A stretch of 5,186 nucleotides of DNA, taken from contig DAOUWY010000159.1 in assembly GCA_030666885.1 (NCBI GenBank), forward strand, positions 1-5,186, in the 5' to 3' direction. The notes under the pieces were generated by a model. That model did not search any database, was not told the origin of the DNA, and was given only the letters and a program-made list of their open reading frames with translations. The translations under genes and the position numbers were made by a program. This document shows positions 1 to 5,186 of this stretch, piece after piece. This DNA is from Methanosarcinales archaeon (GTDB lineage Archaea; Halobacteriota; Methanosarcinia; Methanosarcinales; Methanocomedenaceae). Each line of letters starts with the position of its first letter. Position 1 is the stretch's first letter.

Positions 1-1
1 C

Positions 2-154
2 TTTTCCTTCGTGAACGAAGCATGCAGCGACCTCTATTCGCTCGATAACGGCAGACCTGTAATAAACACCCCTGAAAGGATGTTCCGTTCAGCAATCGTT
101 CAATATCTCAATGACTTTTCAGATAGACAAATGGAACATTCGGTAGTGTCCTAA
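2..154 (+). pseudogene. Transposase N-terminal fragment (DUF772, IS5/IS1182-like), truncated
   Basis: The frame is open from the window edge for 50 codons and ends at TAA 152-154. The translation contains DLYSLDNGRPVINTPERMF followed by an AIVQYLNDFSDRQMEHSV-like stretch. This matches the N-terminal DUF772 domain of IS5/IS1182-type transposases, where an LYS..GRP.I.P motif leads into a helix ending in a SDRQLE-like sequence. That domain binds DNA or element ends; the catalytic DDE domain should follow but is absent. The reading frame runs into the inverted repeat starting at 141, so the last residues and the stop belong to the inserted element. Nothing beyond 318 resumes the transposase. The true start lies left of the window. 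It is a dead remnant. The family call rests on motif recognition and the exact IS family is uncertain. Confidence 0.65.
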
Positions 155-168
155 TTTAGACCGCATAA
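141..168 (+). repeat. Left terminal inverted repeat of the MITE-like element
   Basis: This 28-bp end pairs with 291-318. The outer 13 bases are a perfect match, then three mismatches, then 12 more matching bases. It supplies the TAA stop (152-154) that closes the transposase fragment. Confidence 0.75.
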
Positions 169-290
169 TAAACTGTTTTGTTTAATCAAACAGCTATTTC
201 TAGCTACTAATGCCGATTTTAATTTTTTCTGAATATTTGACCGATGGAATCATCCGACAGCGATTTGCTCTAAAATACGATATAATTAAG

Positions 291-318
291 TTATGCGGTC
301 TATCATAGGACACTACCG
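291..318 (-). repeat. Right terminal inverted repeat of the MITE-like element
   Basis: This is the reverse-complement partner of 141-168. It begins with TTATGCGGTC and ends with GGACACTACCG. The sequence on its right side bears no relation to the transposase remnant on the left. Confidence 0.75.
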
Positions 319-663
319 TTAGTTACCCTTAAATTTGAAGCGGATACATTAATTTCAATGATATTACCAATAAGAAGATGTCCTGAAATTTTACCCAAAA
401 AAAGTGACGAACAAGATGCGTTCTCTCACGCTATAGAAATTATAAGAGACACACGCTTTTACTAAAGGGACACACAGATGGAATCACAGAAATAGAGTCA
501 TTAAAACAAGGGTTTCTATTTCGCACCAATACCGCCCAGAGCAATATGGTGTTATATCCATAAAATTGATTTCTGGCATTTTTTTGATTTGGTAATAGCA
601 AAGGCAAGGTATGGAAACGTAACCATACCCATCATTTCCTTTCCTGAAGGCGTAGGAATATAA
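319..663 (+). pseudogene. Probable decayed gene of unknown function
   Basis: No intact gene is present, but protein-like translations remain on the plus strand. One frame is open from 286 to the TAA at 463-465 and includes SDEQDAFSHAIEIIRDTRFY. The same frame is open again at 505-660, containing YFAPIPPRAIW and FFDLVIAKARYG and ending with ISFPEGVGI and TAA 661-663. Between them the first frame holds three stops. A second frame (open 408-560) reads KGHTDGITEIESLKQGF and could bridge the gap, so two compensating frameshifts would restore one protein of roughly 110 residues. I do not recognise the family. It could be the 3' part of a gene whose 5' end was removed at the MITE junction. The coding character is judged by eye; chance open frames in AT-rich DNA remain possible. 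Confidence 0.35.
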
Positions 664-721
664 TTAGTTGAGTGTATTGAGACACCTAGTAAAGAGTAAG
701 CTTAAATATCTAAAATCACTT

Positions 722-743
722 AAAAAATTTATTTACCTAAAAA
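722..743 (-). terminator. Candidate oligo-T terminator downstream of fttA
   Basis: Read on the minus strand, the sequence 35-56 nt past the fttA stop has a T5 tract (739-743) and then a T6 tract (722-727) in AT-rich DNA without a GC stem. Archaeal terminators are typically such U-tracts. In methanogens aCPSF1 itself acts at them, so this gene's own product may process this end. The remainder of 664-777 shows nothing else. Confidence 0.45.
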
Positions 744-777
744 GGGTTAATTAACATTCCTATTTATCTAGATTAAC

Positions 778-2691
778 TTAAACCAGCCTTATAGTCTCCA
801 GGTTCATTGGTGCCCTTGTTTCGATACGGTATTTCCTGTATATTGAACTGGCCAGGTCCAGGCAGCTCTTCTCATCACCATGTTCTGTAAGGATATGTTC
901 AGGCCTGGGTTTTATCTTCTTGATATAATCCATCAATTGCCTGCGATCAGAGTGTCCCGAAAATCCATCCACTGTCTTCACTTGCAGGTTGATCCTGATA
1001 ATATCACTCTTGCCGTTATTGTAGACGGGAACTTCACTCCAGCCTTTCTGCAACCTCCGGCCCATAGTTCCTTCAGCCTGGTATCCCACAAATACCAGTA
1101 CATTCTTCTCGTCAGGACCGTATGCCCTTAAATACTCCATGATCGGGCCGCCGTTAAGCATACCAGAGGTTGCCAGTATGACACTTGGTTTGGGATTGGT
1201 CAGGATATCCTTTCGTTTTTCAACAGAATCCACCTGTTCAAAACAATCGGCTAAAAACGGGTTCATGCCTTTATGGAAGATCATGTTCTTCAGTTCGCCA
1301 TTCAGGTATTCAGGATAAGTAGTATGGATGGCTGTGGCTTCCCAGATCATACCGTCCAGGTAGACCGGGATATTATCATCGATTAAACCTTTACGGATAA
1401 TCTCCTCCAGCACCAGCATGACTTCCTGGCTTCTGCCCACTGCAAAGGCCGGGATCAGGACAGTACCGCCCCTGGCTATCGTTTCTTTTACGATATCCTT
1501 TAACCGGTTCTCAGCCTCCCTCCTGCTGGGTTGCATATCCTTAGAACCGCCATAGGTTGACTCGGTGATTATGGTTTCTACCCTGGGAAATGAATTGACT
1601 GCCGGGTCGAACAGGCGGGTCTTCTCATATTTATGATCCCCGGTAAATGCAACATTGTACAGCCCGTCTCCCACATGGAAATGGACCACGGATGAACCCA
1701 GGATATGGCCGGCATTGTGCAGGGTAAGCTTCATATCCGGAGCAATATCGGTAACGTCGCCGTAATTAAGCGTAATGGTGTGTTTCAGGGTCTCACGTAT
1801 CATTGAGGATTCATAGGGTATGGTCTTGCCTTCCTTGGCAGCCACATCAATGAAATCCAGCTGCAGCAGAGCCATCAAGTCCCGAGTGGGAGGTGTGCAG
1901 TACACTGGCCCCTCATACCCGTACTTATACAGCAGGGGTATCAGGCCGGAATGGTCCAGGTGTGCATGGGTGAGCACCACTGCATCTATCTGGCCAATAG
2001 GCGTTACCTCGGGTATGTACAGGTAAGGGGTACCGTTATCATCAGAACCAACGTTCACTCCACAGTCAATGAGTACCTTGGTCTCAGGGGTTGACAGCAT
2101 GAAACAACTGCGTCCTACTTCCCGGCAGCCTCCCAATGCAGTGACCCTGACCCATTTATCCTTGGCCGATACTTCCCTGTGGATCTTCCTGCCAATGGTC
2201 TTGAGCAGGGCTTTACGTTCTTCTTTATGATCCCTGTTGTACTGCCGGATATTCTTTACAGTGGATGATTTTATAGGAGGGGTCCTTACCACTTTGGGTG
2301 TCCAGCCGATCTCCCTGGTAATCTCCCTGAGTGTACTGCCATGTCTACCGATTACGATACCTGGCTTCTCGGCTTCGATTATTACCTCACCTGTATCAGG
2401 ATCAAAATAATGACTTGAAATGCCGGCATCTTCAGGTACGATCCTGGAGATCATTTCAATTACGACATCGGGATCTGCCAGTACTCCGGGGTCAGGCCTG
2501 ACCACTAACCGCTTCCTGAGATCCTTTGCCAGATTACGTATGACATCACCGTTATCTGCCAGTTTTTTCGGTTCAGGAGTATATATTACAAGTTCCGGTC
2601 CCTCGAACTCTATAAGCGATATAGTCACTCCGGCTGGTAATTTTTTCGTTATCTTTACTTTTAGTTCTTCGAGTACCTGTTCTACCGACAT
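778..2691 (-). CDS. fttA: aCPSF1/FttA: KH-domain beta-CASP ribonuclease, transcription termination factor
   Basis: A 637-residue protein of full family length. Residues about 1-70 form the first, non-canonical KH domain. About 71-145 form a second KH domain with the GRHG loop at 115-118. A metallo-beta-lactamase core with an inserted beta-CASP domain follows. Metal ligands are visible: D209 (LIDCG), the HAHLDH signature at 242-247, H329 (NAGHILGS) and D352 (TGDHKY). The beta-CASP motifs are E377 (ESTYG), H580 (GFSGHSD) and H604 (TEHGDE). All catalytic residues are present, so it should be active. The family cleaves RNA at U-rich 3' ends and ends transcription with RNA polymerase in archaea; it is the relative of CPSF73. 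The ATG at 2691 begins the usual MSVEQVLEEL-type N-terminus, with an AGGA 10 nt upstream. psmB lies 115 nt upstream on the same strand. I recall the same neighbours in Methanocaldococcus (MJ1237-MJ1236). Confidence 0.97.
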   Translation of the reverse strand: MSVEQVLEELKVKITKKLPAGVTISLIEFEGPELVIYTPEPKKLADNGDVIRNLAKDLRKRLVVRPDPGVLADPDVVIEMISRIVPEDAGISSHYFDPDTGEVIIEAEKPGIVIGRHGSTLREITREIGWTPKVVRTPPIKSSTVKNIRQYNRDHKEERKALLKTIGRKIHREVSAKDKWVRVTALGGCREVGRSCFMLSTPETKVLIDCGVNVGSDDNGTPYLYIPEVTPIGQIDAVVLTHAHLDHSGLIPLLYKYGYEGPVYCTPPTRDLMALLQLDFIDVAAKEGKTIPYESSMIRETLKHTITLNYGDVTDIAPDMKLTLHNAGHILGSSVVHFHVGDGLYNVAFTGDHKYEKTRLFDPAVNSFPRVETIITESTYGGSKDMQPSRREAENRLKDIVKETIARGGTVLIPAFAVGRSQEVMLVLEEIIRKGLIDDNIPVYLDGMIWEATAIHTTYPEYLNGELKNMIFHKGMNPFLADCFEQVDSVEKRKDILTNPKPSVILATSGMLNGGPIMEYLRAYGPDEKNVLVFVGYQAEGTMGRRLQKGWSEVPVYNNGKSDIIRINLQVKTVDGFSGHSDRRQLMDYIKKIKPRPEHILTEHGDEKSCLDLASSIYRKYRIETRAPMNLETIRLV

Positions 2692-2701
2692 GGTATTTAC
2701 G

Positions 2702-2705
2702 TCCT
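2702..2705 (-). promoter_or_regulatory. Weak Shine-Dalgarno of fttA
   Basis: AGGA on the minus strand lies 10 nt before the fttA ATG. It supports the chosen start but is weaker than the psmB site. Confidence 0.45.
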
Positions 2706-2708
2706 GTG

Positions 2709-2737
2709 AAAAAATCAGAAAATGAAAATTTAAAAAA
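2709..2737 (-). terminator. U-tract cluster between psmB and fttA
   Basis: On the minus strand four T-runs follow one another: T6 (2732-2737), T4 (2725-2728), T4 (2719-2722) and T6 (2709-2714). They lie 70-98 nt past the psmB stop and just ahead of the fttA ribosome site. They could form the psmB terminator, or be U-rich sites in the fttA leader if transcription starts at the AT element at 2741-2774. No GC stem precedes them, as expected for archaeal termination. Confidence 0.4.
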
Positions 2738-2740
2738 TTA

Positions 2741-2774
2741 GATATATATATGTTATATATATCACATATATATC
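2741..2774 (-). promoter_or_regulatory. Alternating A/T element, probable fttA promoter
   Basis: A 34-bp block of nearly pure alternating A and T with two GT/AC interruptions lies 50-83 bp before the fttA ATG. It contains several possible TATA boxes; one near 2752-2760 would give a leader of about 30-40 nt. The block is also an imperfect inverted repeat: GATATATATGT pairs with ACATATATATATC apart from one extra AT step. The precise TATA box cannot be chosen by eye. Confidence 0.45.
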
Positions 2775-2806
2775 AAATGTTTCCTTAATGTTCAGATGTT
2801 CAGGTC

Positions 2807-3448
2807 CTATAAAGCATCAAGGAAAGCATCACGTGCTTCTTGTATGACAGAATCCTCTATTTCGAAATACCCTTCTGATGTGATCTTGGTGACCTTAATC
2901 CCGTTCCCGGAAGCAGCATCCCGTTTCATAACGTTATGTAGTGCCCTGATTGCAAGGTTCACACCATCATCAATGGGCATATTTTCTTCGTATCTGTCCT
3001 CAAGTATTCCGTAGGCATATGGAGATCCTGAACCTGTGGCTACGGCTTTGTTCTCTTCAAGCTGGCCTCCGAGTGCATCAAGTGAATAGAGGCCCGGACC
3101 GTTCTTATCTACTCCACCTACAACAAGCTGGACCATGAATGGAAAATACCTGTTTCCTGCAAGGATGTTGGACAGCAGGCTGGTAATACCTTTGATGGTC
3201 ATAGTCTCCTGTCTGCGCATTTTATATAATTTTGATTCGACCTGCATTGTTTTTACAAGCCTTTGTGCATCTCCCACTGATCCTGCTGTGGTCATCCCCA
3301 CAAGGTCATCTATCTGGTATATTTTCTTGGCATCTTTGCTTGCGATAAAATGCCCCATAGTAGCCCGGCTCTCTGTAGCCAGGACCACGCCTTCACTGCA
3401 GACTAACCCAATAGTCGTTGTACCTTTAAGTTCGTTATCATTAACCAT
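2807..3448 (-). CDS. psmB: 20S proteasome beta subunit
   Basis: A 213-residue threonine protease forming the two inner rings of the archaeal 20S core, which degrades proteins fed by PAN or Cdc48-type ATPases in the cytoplasm. A nine-residue propeptide (MVNDNELKG) precedes T10, the first residue of the TTTIG motif; autocleavage at G9-T10 exposes the nucleophile. Using mature numbering, E17 (residue 26) and K33 (residue 42, in DAKKIYQID) are in place. The GSGSP loop (139-143) and RDAASGNG (176-183) carry the Ser and Asp that support catalysis. Length is normal. The ATG at 3448 has a strong GAGGT six nt upstream. The gene ends in TAG, followed four codons later by an in-frame TGA. fttA lies downstream and tyrS 237 nt upstream, both on the same strand. 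Confidence 0.98.
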   Translation of the reverse strand: MVNDNELKGTTTIGLVCSEGVVLATESRATMGHFIASKDAKKIYQIDDLVGMTTAGSVGDAQRLVKTMQVESKLYKMRRQETMTIKGITSLLSNILAGNRYFPFMVQLVVGGVDKNGPGLYSLDALGGQLEENKAVATGSGSPYAYGILEDRYEENMPIDDGVNLAIRALHNVMKRDAASGNGIKVTKITSEGYFEIEDSVIQEARDAFLDAL

Positions 3449-3454
3449 CTGTAT

Positions 3455-3460
3455 ACCTCA
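3455..3460 (-). promoter_or_regulatory. Shine-Dalgarno of psmB
   Basis: TGAGGT on the minus strand ends 6 nt before the ATG at 3448. It is a strong match to the 16S rRNA tail and fixes the start, leaving the short propeptide typical of archaeal beta subunits. Confidence 0.8.
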
Positions 3461-3510
3461 TAGAAAAAATGAGAAAATCAGCTAACTTTCATCTTATATT
3501 TGTATCTGCC

Positions 3511-3518
3511 TATATAAG
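3511..3518 (-). promoter_or_regulatory. TATA box of psmB
   Basis: CTTATATA on the minus strand, preceded by GAAAACC (3519-3525) as a possible BRE, lies about 63 bp upstream of the psmB start. Start of transcription about 25 bp further on would give a leader of roughly 40 nt. A second weaker TATA-like stretch lies at 3494-3500. Confidence 0.6.
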
Positions 3519-3544
3519 GGTTTTCCTGTTTTCAGTCGAGACTT

Positions 3545-3558
3545 TTTTCAATTGAAAA
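3545..3558. promoter_or_regulatory. Perfect 14-bp palindrome upstream of the psmB promoter
   Basis: TTTTCAATTGAAAA is its own reverse complement. It lies 26 bp upstream of the psmB TATA box (3511-3518), a position that suits a dimeric DNA-binding regulator. It has no GC stem and sits well past the tyrS terminator tract, so a terminator role is less likely. Regulator unknown. Confidence 0.35.
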
Positions 3559-3660
3559 TAAAATTATCATTAATAGTTACCATGTTCGCTACTAATTTCA
3601 TAATCCATAATTCCAATTTTTGCAAATGTGAGAAATAATAGTAACCTACTTACCATAGCA

Positions 3661-3685
3661 TAGAAAAGAATAGAAAAAATAGAAG
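3661..3685 (-). terminator. Pyrimidine-rich terminator immediately after tyrS
   Basis: On the minus strand the 25 nt directly after the tyrS stop are almost all pyrimidine, with a T6 run (3674-3679 region) and a T4 run separated by CTA spacers. This is a typical archaeal U-tract terminator and argues that tyrS is transcribed apart from psmB. The rest of 3559-3660 is AT-rich with no gene. Confidence 0.6.
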
Positions 3686-4636
3686 TCACATCTTATCACG
3701 CACAGGCTCAAGTATCCTGTTCATGTAATCCGCAGCACCTGCTTTCAGGTCCATAGGATGCAGTTCTTTCGATGCAAACGCAGCCTCAAGTTCCTCATAT
3801 CCAGGGTAATGCAGGTCACCGCCGTACTTCTCAGGCCGGTGTATAGTGATCTCCCCGAACCTGGGTGTGATATGATACTTAAACAGCGCCAGCACCGGGT
3901 TATCCAGAATATCCCCTTCAGGGCAGAACGCCTTATTTACCTTCTTCTTTACCGCCTTCCCGGTATCATCCATGGAAATGAAATTATTTGACGACGAGGA
4001 CATCTTCTTGCCGTCCAGTCCCAGCAGGATAGGCGTATGTATGCAGATAGGCGCCTTGTATCCCAGCCCGGGCAGCCCTTCCCTGGCCAGCATATGTATC
4101 TTACGCTGGTCAATACCGCCAACAGCCACGTCCACTTCCAGCAAGGCAATGTCCACGGCCTGCATCAGGGGATACACCATCTGGGACACCATGGGTTTCT
4201 CAGCACTACGGCTCACCTCGTCCATACTGCGCTTTGCCCGGTTCAAGGTAGTACTCCTGGCCAGTTTTAACACACTTAACATATAATCAGGTTCAAGCTG
4301 GAAATCAGAGCCATAAACAAATCTGGTCTTCCCTTCTTCAAGACCCAGCGCAATAAAACACTCCTTATTAAAATCAGCGATCTCCCTTACTTCTTCCATT
4401 GTCCCCTTCTCGTTGAGATACGCATGAACATCTGCCAGCAGCACTGTCACCTTAAATCCGGCGTTCTGCAGGTCTATCAACTTATTTACAGTGAGGACGT
4501 GCCCCATGTGTATCTTGCCGCTGGGTTCGTAGCCCACATAGGCAGTAGGAGATTCCTTAGTCTCCAGTAACTGTTCCAGTTCTTCGTGTGTTACGATCTC
4601 TTCGGTATTCCGTTTAATGAGTGCCAGTCTGTCCAT
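3686..4636 (-). CDS. tyrS: Tyrosyl-tRNA synthetase, archaeal type
   Basis: A 316-residue class Ic synthetase that activates tyrosine with ATP and loads it on tRNA-Tyr in the cytoplasm. The Rossmann fold carries the HIGH-type signature as HMGH (43-46), preceded by YEPSGKI, and the KMSSS loop at 211-215. By comparison with the Methanocaldococcus jannaschii enzyme, the tyrosine pocket residues are conserved as Y33, Y155, Q159, D162 (in VYPLMQAVDI) and Q177 (GGIDQRKIH). It lacks the C-terminal S4 domain of bacterial TyrRS and has the short archaeal C-terminal domain, so length is normal. The ATG at 4636 has AGGTGG ten nt upstream and the protein starts at the expected helix. A TATA-like box lies about 50 bp upstream and a U-tract terminator follows directly. 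Confidence 0.98.
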   Translation of the reverse strand: MDRLALIKRNTEEIVTHEELEQLLETKESPTAYVGYEPSGKIHMGHVLTVNKLIDLQNAGFKVTVLLADVHAYLNEKGTMEEVREIADFNKECFIALGLEEGKTRFVYGSDFQLEPDYMLSVLKLARSTTLNRAKRSMDEVSRSAEKPMVSQMVYPLMQAVDIALLEVDVAVGGIDQRKIHMLAREGLPGLGYKAPICIHTPILLGLDGKKMSSSSNNFISMDDTGKAVKKKVNKAFCPEGDILDNPVLALFKYHITPRFGEITIHRPEKYGGDLHYPGYEELEAAFASKELHPMDLKAGAADYMNRILEPVRDKM

Positions 4637-4646
4637 TCCTGTTCAA

Positions 4647-4652
4647 CCACCT
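4647..4652 (-). promoter_or_regulatory. Shine-Dalgarno of tyrS
   Basis: AGGTGG on the minus strand lies 10 nt before the tyrS ATG at 4636; a second AGGA directly abuts the start and is too close to serve. It supports the chosen start. Confidence 0.6.
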
Positions 4653-4685
4653 GATAGATTCCTGAGAACACTATCCCAGGATTAA

Positions 4686-4694
4686 TAAATATAT
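4686..4694 (-). promoter_or_regulatory. TATA-like box of tyrS
   Basis: ATATATTTA on the minus strand, within a short AT-rich stretch, lies 50 bp upstream of the tyrS ATG. Initiation about 25 bp downstream would give a leader of about 30 nt. It indicates that tyrS has its own promoter rather than reading through from the TPR remnant. Confidence 0.5.
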
Positions 4695-4751
4695 CGACAG
4701 CTAACAAGTAGACCATAGCGTCAGGATTGGCCTGGATTTTATCTACAGGCA

Positions 4752-5186
4752 TCAGTAAACTGCTCCCCTACTCGCTTTAGCCCCTAAAATGGATTGAAGA
4801 ATAGAGATCAATTCACTGGATTGATTATCCGACTCCAACACTTTTTCTTTAAGAAAGTGAATCCAGGTTATTTTGCACTGTCACCGTGTTTGGATGATCC
4901 TCACCAAGATATTTGGTAAATATGGCCAGCGCCCGCTCATACATTTTCTTTGCGCCTTCCACATCACCAAGTGCTCGCAGGACACCACCGAGGTTATTGA
5001 CACAGATCGCCACAGTAGGATGGTCGGGGCCGTACGTAGCTTCGCCGATGACCAGCGCCCGCTCATACATTTTCTTTTCGCCTTCCATATCCCCTAGTGC
5101 TTGCAGGACACTACCAAGGTTATTGACATAGATCGCCACATGAGGATGTCCGGGGCCGAACACAGCTTAGTCGATGCCCAACGCCC
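4752..5186 (-). pseudogene. 3' part of a kinesin-light-chain-type TPR repeat gene, probably broken
   Basis: The frame with TAA at 4849-4851 encodes 42-residue TPR repeats of the TPR_10/TPR_12 (kinesin light chain) type. Each reads like GPDHPxVA..VNNLGxVLxALGDxEGAKKMYERALAI. Two near-identical units and a divergent last one are seen. Such proteins are repeat scaffolds for protein-protein contacts; no enzyme domain is visible. Upstream of the V that opens this frame (GTG 5161-5163), the translation continues into the preceding repeat as ALGID, but TAA at 5167-5169 replaces the GAA found at the same place in the next repeat. At the 3' end, a one-base shift near 4855-4860 opens a frame reading LKEKVLESDNQSSELIS on to TGA at 4752-4754, which may be the original C-terminus. 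A GTG restart giving a 104-residue protein (4849-5163) is possible but has no convincing ribosome site. The gene runs out of the window. Confidence 0.65.
4929..5180 (-). repeat. Two tandem 126-bp TPR-coding repeats
   Basis: Units 4929-5054 and 5055-5180 align without gaps, with about 108 of 126 bases identical by hand count. A third unit begins at 5181 and leaves the window. The period equals 42 codons, one TPR plus its linker. The last unit on the other side (4855-4928) is much more diverged. Confidence 0.85.

Larger units (their letters stand above)
141..318. mobile_element. 178-bp MITE-like element with 28-bp terminal inverted repeats
   Basis: The left end 141-168 (begins CGGTAGTGTCCTA, ends GACCGCATAA) and the right end 291-318 are inverted repeats. 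They pair at 25 of 28 positions by hand count, with the three mismatches adjacent in the middle. The interior of about 122 bp is AT-rich and has no open frame of useful length, so the element cannot encode a transposase and would need one supplied in trans. A TA lies near each end (CGG-TA-GTGTCC and its mirror). This would fit TA target duplication, with GTGTCC as the true tip and CGG/CCG as a symmetrical target, but the outer bases could equally be part of the repeat. It interrupts the transposase remnant on its left. The parent IS family is not assigned. Confidence 0.75.

Noticed and set aside
141..318. Large stem-loop RNA formed by the 28-bp inverted repeats
   Set aside because: The 122-bp loop, the TA at both tips and the interrupted transposase flank fit a mobile element better than a structured RNA.
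880..1131. Plus-strand open frame inside fttA
   Set aside because: It is antisense to a well-conserved beta-CASP coding region, has no family resemblance and no ribosome site.
2420..2725. 101-codon plus-strand frame over the fttA N-terminus
   Set aside because: Low-complexity Ser/Thr-rich translation is the typical shadow of the KH-domain coding strand; it crosses the fttA start region with no promoter of its own.
3135..3485. 116-codon plus-strand frame opposite psmB
   Set aside because: It lies antisense to the PsmB N-terminal half, which has every catalytic residue, and its own product matches nothing I know.
3571..3655. Loose direct similarity between AATAGTTACC and AATAGTAACC in the psmB-tyrS gap
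   Set aside because: Short, imperfect and in AT-rich sequence, so it is within chance.
3972..4286. Overlapping frames on both strands within tyrS
   Set aside because: TyrRS motifs HMGH and KMSSS and the tyrosine-pocket residues are all in the 316-residue frame; the others are shadows.
4873..5131. Plus-strand and alternate minus frames across the TPR repeats
   Set aside because: They repeat with the 126-bp period only because the TPR coding repeats do; the composition is not protein-like.
4929..5180. CRISPR array or tandem regulatory repeats
   Set aside because: The 126-bp period is continuous without spacers and translates to 42-residue TPR units.

Overview
This window looks like a euryarchaeal chromosome segment. 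Three archaeal housekeeping genes lie in one direction on the minus strand: aCPSF1/FttA, the 20S proteasome beta subunit and an archaeal-type tyrosyl-tRNA synthetase. Each has archaeal TATA-like and Shine-Dalgarno signals upstream. The proteasome subunit resembles Methanosarcinales sequences as I remember them, and kinesin-light-chain-type TPR proteins are frequent in those and ANME-type methanogens, so I lean to a Methanosarcinales or ANME relative. The sequence alone does not settle this.

Layout: 1-154 holds the N-terminal fragment of a DUF772-type transposase (plus strand). It stops inside the terminal inverted repeat of a 178-bp non-coding MITE-like element (141-318). To the right (about 319-663) is AT-rich sequence whose translation looks like an unrelated, frameshifted and stop-riddled former gene. 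U-tracts that could end aCPSF1 transcripts follow at 722-743. The conserved block then runs, all on minus: fttA/aCPSF1 (778-2691), psmB (2807-3448) and tyrS (3686-4636). From about 4752 to the right edge is the 3' part of a tandem TPR gene (42-residue, 126-bp repeats). It carries an in-frame stop at 5167-5169 and a likely frameshift near its 3' end, so it is probably a pseudogene.

How the genes work together: aCPSF1 cuts U-rich RNA 3' ends and terminates transcription, PsmB supplies the proteolytic sites of the proteasome, and TyrRS charges tRNA-Tyr. They share information-processing and turnover roles rather than a pathway. Separate promoter signals before each gene and a pyrimidine-rich tract after tyrS suggest mostly independent transcription. 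Both edges of the window are decaying accessory sequence around a stable core. I found no clear new system. The best leads are the MITE junction, the decayed unknown gene, U-tracts and an alternating AT element in front of fttA, and a perfect palindrome upstream of psmB.
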